From NCBI RefSeq assembly GCF_000723405.1, contig NZ_CCAE010000009.1:61793-125792 (forward strand): 64,000 nt of DNA. The letters run 5' to 3'. This document shows positions 62,557 to 64,000 of the stretch, piece after piece (position 1 is the stretch's first letter; every line of letters starts with the position of its first letter). Source of the stretch: Hydrogenophaga intermedia (GTDB taxonomy: Bacteria > Pseudomonadota > Gammaproteobacteria > Burkholderiales > Burkholderiaceae_C). The notes under the pieces are model-generated. The model saw only the letters and a program-made list of their open reading frames with translations. It had not been told where the DNA came from and made no database searches. Both the position numbers and the translations under genes were made by a program.

Positions 62557-63972
62557 TCAGCCGGTGGCCGCACGCTTGACCGGCTCGCGCATGGTCACGA
62601 ATTCTTCAGCCGCCGTGGGGTGAATGCCGACGGTGCTGTCGAACACCGCCTTGGTGGCACCGGCCTTCAGCGCCACGGCGAAGCCCTGCACGATCTCGCC
62701 GGCCTCGGCGCCCACCATGTGCAGGCCCACCACGCGGTCGGTCTTCGTGTCCACCACCAGCTTCATCAGGGTGCGTTCGTTGCGGCCTGAGAGCGTGTGC
62801 TTCAAGGCCTTGAACTCGCTGCGGAAGATGGTCACGTCGCCGAAGCGCTCTCGCGCCTGGGCTTCGCTCAGGCCCACGGTGCCGATGCTGGGGTGCGTGA
62901 ACACGGCCGTGGGCACGAAGTCGTAGCTCATGTCGCGCGGGGCCTTGCCAGGGGCGGGGCCGCAGAGTTCGTCCACCACCACCATGGCCTCGCCCAGCGC
63001 CACGGGCGTGAGCTGCAGGCGGTCGGTCACGTCGCCCACGGCAAAAATGTGCGGCACGTTGGTCCGATAGCGCTCGTCGACGATCACCTCGCCCTTGGCG
63101 CCCAGGGCCACGCCCACGGCGTCGAGGCCGAGCCCCTCGGTGTTGGGGACGCGGCCGGTGGCGTAGAGCGCGGCGTCCACGGTGAGGGTGTTGCCGTCCT
63201 CGCAGCGCACCACCAGACCGTCGTCGGACTTGCGGATGTCGACCACGCCGGCGTTGAGGTGCAGATCCACGCCGGCCTTGGCGATCTCGGCCGACGCGAA
63301 GTGGCGAATCTCGTCATCGAAGCCGCGCAGCACCTGCTCGCCGCGGTAGAGCTGGGTGACCCGCGCGCCCAGACCATTGAAGATGGACGCGAATTCGCAG
63401 GCGATGTAGCCGCCGCCCACGATGAGCAGGCGCTTCGGGAAGGGCTCGAGGTCGAACACCTCGTTGCTGGTGATCACGTGCTCTCGCCCGCTGAAGTGCG
63501 GCACATGGGGCGTGCCGCCCGTGGCGATGAGGACGTGGGCGGCGCTGAAGCGTTGGTGGCCGGGCGTGCCGTCGGCGTGCAGGGTCGCGAGCTCGATCTC
63601 GTGATCGCCGACAAGCCGCGCGAACCCGTCCATGCGCGTGACGCCGGAGCCGCTGAGCAGGTTGGCGTACACGCTGTTGAGGCGGGAGATTTCCTGGGCG
63701 CGGTTGGCCTTGAGCGTCGCCCAGTCGAAGCGCGCTTCGCCCAATTGCCAGCCGAAGCCGCGGGCTTCCTCGAAGGCCTCGCTGTAGTGCGCGGCGTAGC
63801 TGTACAGCTTCTTGGGAATGCAACCCACGTTGACGCAGGTGCCGCCGAGGCCGCTGTTGCCCAGCACCTCGGCCAGGGCCACGCGCTGGCCGCGCTGCGC
63901 GGCCATGCGCGCGGCGCGCACGCCGCCGCTGCCACCGCCGATGACGAAGAGGTCGAAGTCGTAGTCGCTCAT
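62557..63972 (-). CDS. gor: Glutathione reductase
   Basis: 471 residues, pyridine nucleotide disulphide oxidoreductase. FAD-binding VIGGGSGGVRAARMAA, redox-active Cys46 and Cys51 in GGTCVNVGCIPKK, NADPH fold GGGYIACEF (186-194) followed by Arg210 and Arg216 (LYRGEQVLRGFD), which mark NADPH rather than NADH, and the C-terminal catalytic His451 in GIHPTAAEEF. Keeps glutathione reduced in the cytoplasm. Its promoter lies partly outside the window. Confidence 0.95.
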   Translation of the reverse strand: MSDYDFDLFVIGGGSGGVRAARMAAQRGQRVALAEVLGNSGLGGTCVNVGCIPKKLYSYAAHYSEAFEEARGFGWQLGEARFDWATLKANRAQEISRLNSVYANLLSGSGVTRMDGFARLVGDHEIELATLHADGTPGHQRFSAAHVLIATGGTPHVPHFSGREHVITSNEVFDLEPFPKRLLIVGGGYIACEFASIFNGLGARVTQLYRGEQVLRGFDDEIRHFASAEIAKAGVDLHLNAGVVDIRKSDDGLVVRCEDGNTLTVDAALYATGRVPNTEGLGLDAVGVALGAKGEVIVDERYRTNVPHIFAVGDVTDRLQLTPVALGEAMVVVDELCGPAPGKAPRDMSYDFVPTAVFTHPSIGTVGLSEAQARERFGDVTIFRSEFKALKHTLSGRNERTLMKLVVDTKTDRVVGLHMVGAEAGEIVQGFAVALKAGATKAVFDSTVGIHPTAAEEFVTMREPVKRAATG

Positions 63973-64000
63973 GGCCGCGATGGTAGGCCCAGGCGCGGGC

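Overview
The window is GC-rich (roughly 70 %) bacterial chromosome, almost fully coding. It most resembles a Burkholderiales member of the Comamonadaceae type (Hydrogenophaga, Acidovorax or Variovorax relatives). Reasons: three Bug/TctC-type solute receptors, a CoA-dependent 2-aminobenzoate cluster of the beta-proteobacterial kind, PEP-CTERM proteins, an AtuA-family pair, an OhrR/Ohr pair and many Liv-type ABC components. No rRNA, tRNA, CRISPR array, phage or insertion sequence was seen. The assignment is inference from gene content, not from a database comparison.

Layout. 1-4259 (minus strand): end of a flagellar export/switch operon (fliN partial, fliM, fliE) in an order that recalls lateral (Flag-2) systems, preceded by four unrecognised genes. 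4354-9643: PhoD-like phosphatase, a LysR regulator divergent from a DMT exporter broken by an in-frame TGA, dps with an FNR-like box at -41.5, and thiD. 9769-13009: two tandem PEP-CTERM proteins, a DUF6064-like membrane protein and a Tat-exported aldo/keto reductase. 13135-18436: TonB-dependent receptor, a 0.7 kb non-coding stretch with two large structured inverted-repeat elements, a Tat-exported Liv-type receptor and a histidine kinase.

18452-25404 (minus) is a compact operon for aerobic 2-aminobenzoate (anthranilate) breakdown through CoA thioesters: monooxygenase/reductase, MarR regulator, enoyl-CoA hydratase, acyl-CoA dehydrogenase, CoA ligase and a RidA deaminase, nearly all joined by ATGA overlaps. 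Two Bug receptors follow (25979-28185), bracketed by two copies of a structured intergenic repeat. 28363-36669 (minus) is an uptake-and-activation operon: acyl-CoA synthetase, LivG, LivH, LivM, periplasmic receptor, LivF and a PaaK-like protein, divergent from a Crp/Fnr regulator (36808-37524).

37630-49917 holds mostly housekeeping and stress genes: a pseudouridine synthase with a long disordered tail, lipase-like hydrolase, htpG with a sigma-32 promoter, a VGVG-repeat lipoprotein, ohr/ohrR with an OhrR box, srkA, a methyltransferase, a Na+/H+ or K+/H+ antiporter, ybdK and a lipoprotein. 49950-63972 holds an ABC-2 exporter pair, psd, purT, a Bug receptor with a split AtuA, a Tat-exported molybdenum hydroxylase (IorAB type), amn, a DUF4010 membrane protein and glutathione reductase.

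The most unusual item is the 15327-15813 pair of elements: they share core motifs, but each has its own long, self-complementary arms, so base pairing is conserved while sequence is not. A second structured repeat family (25871-25960 and 27115-27192) shows the same compensatory pattern on a smaller scale.
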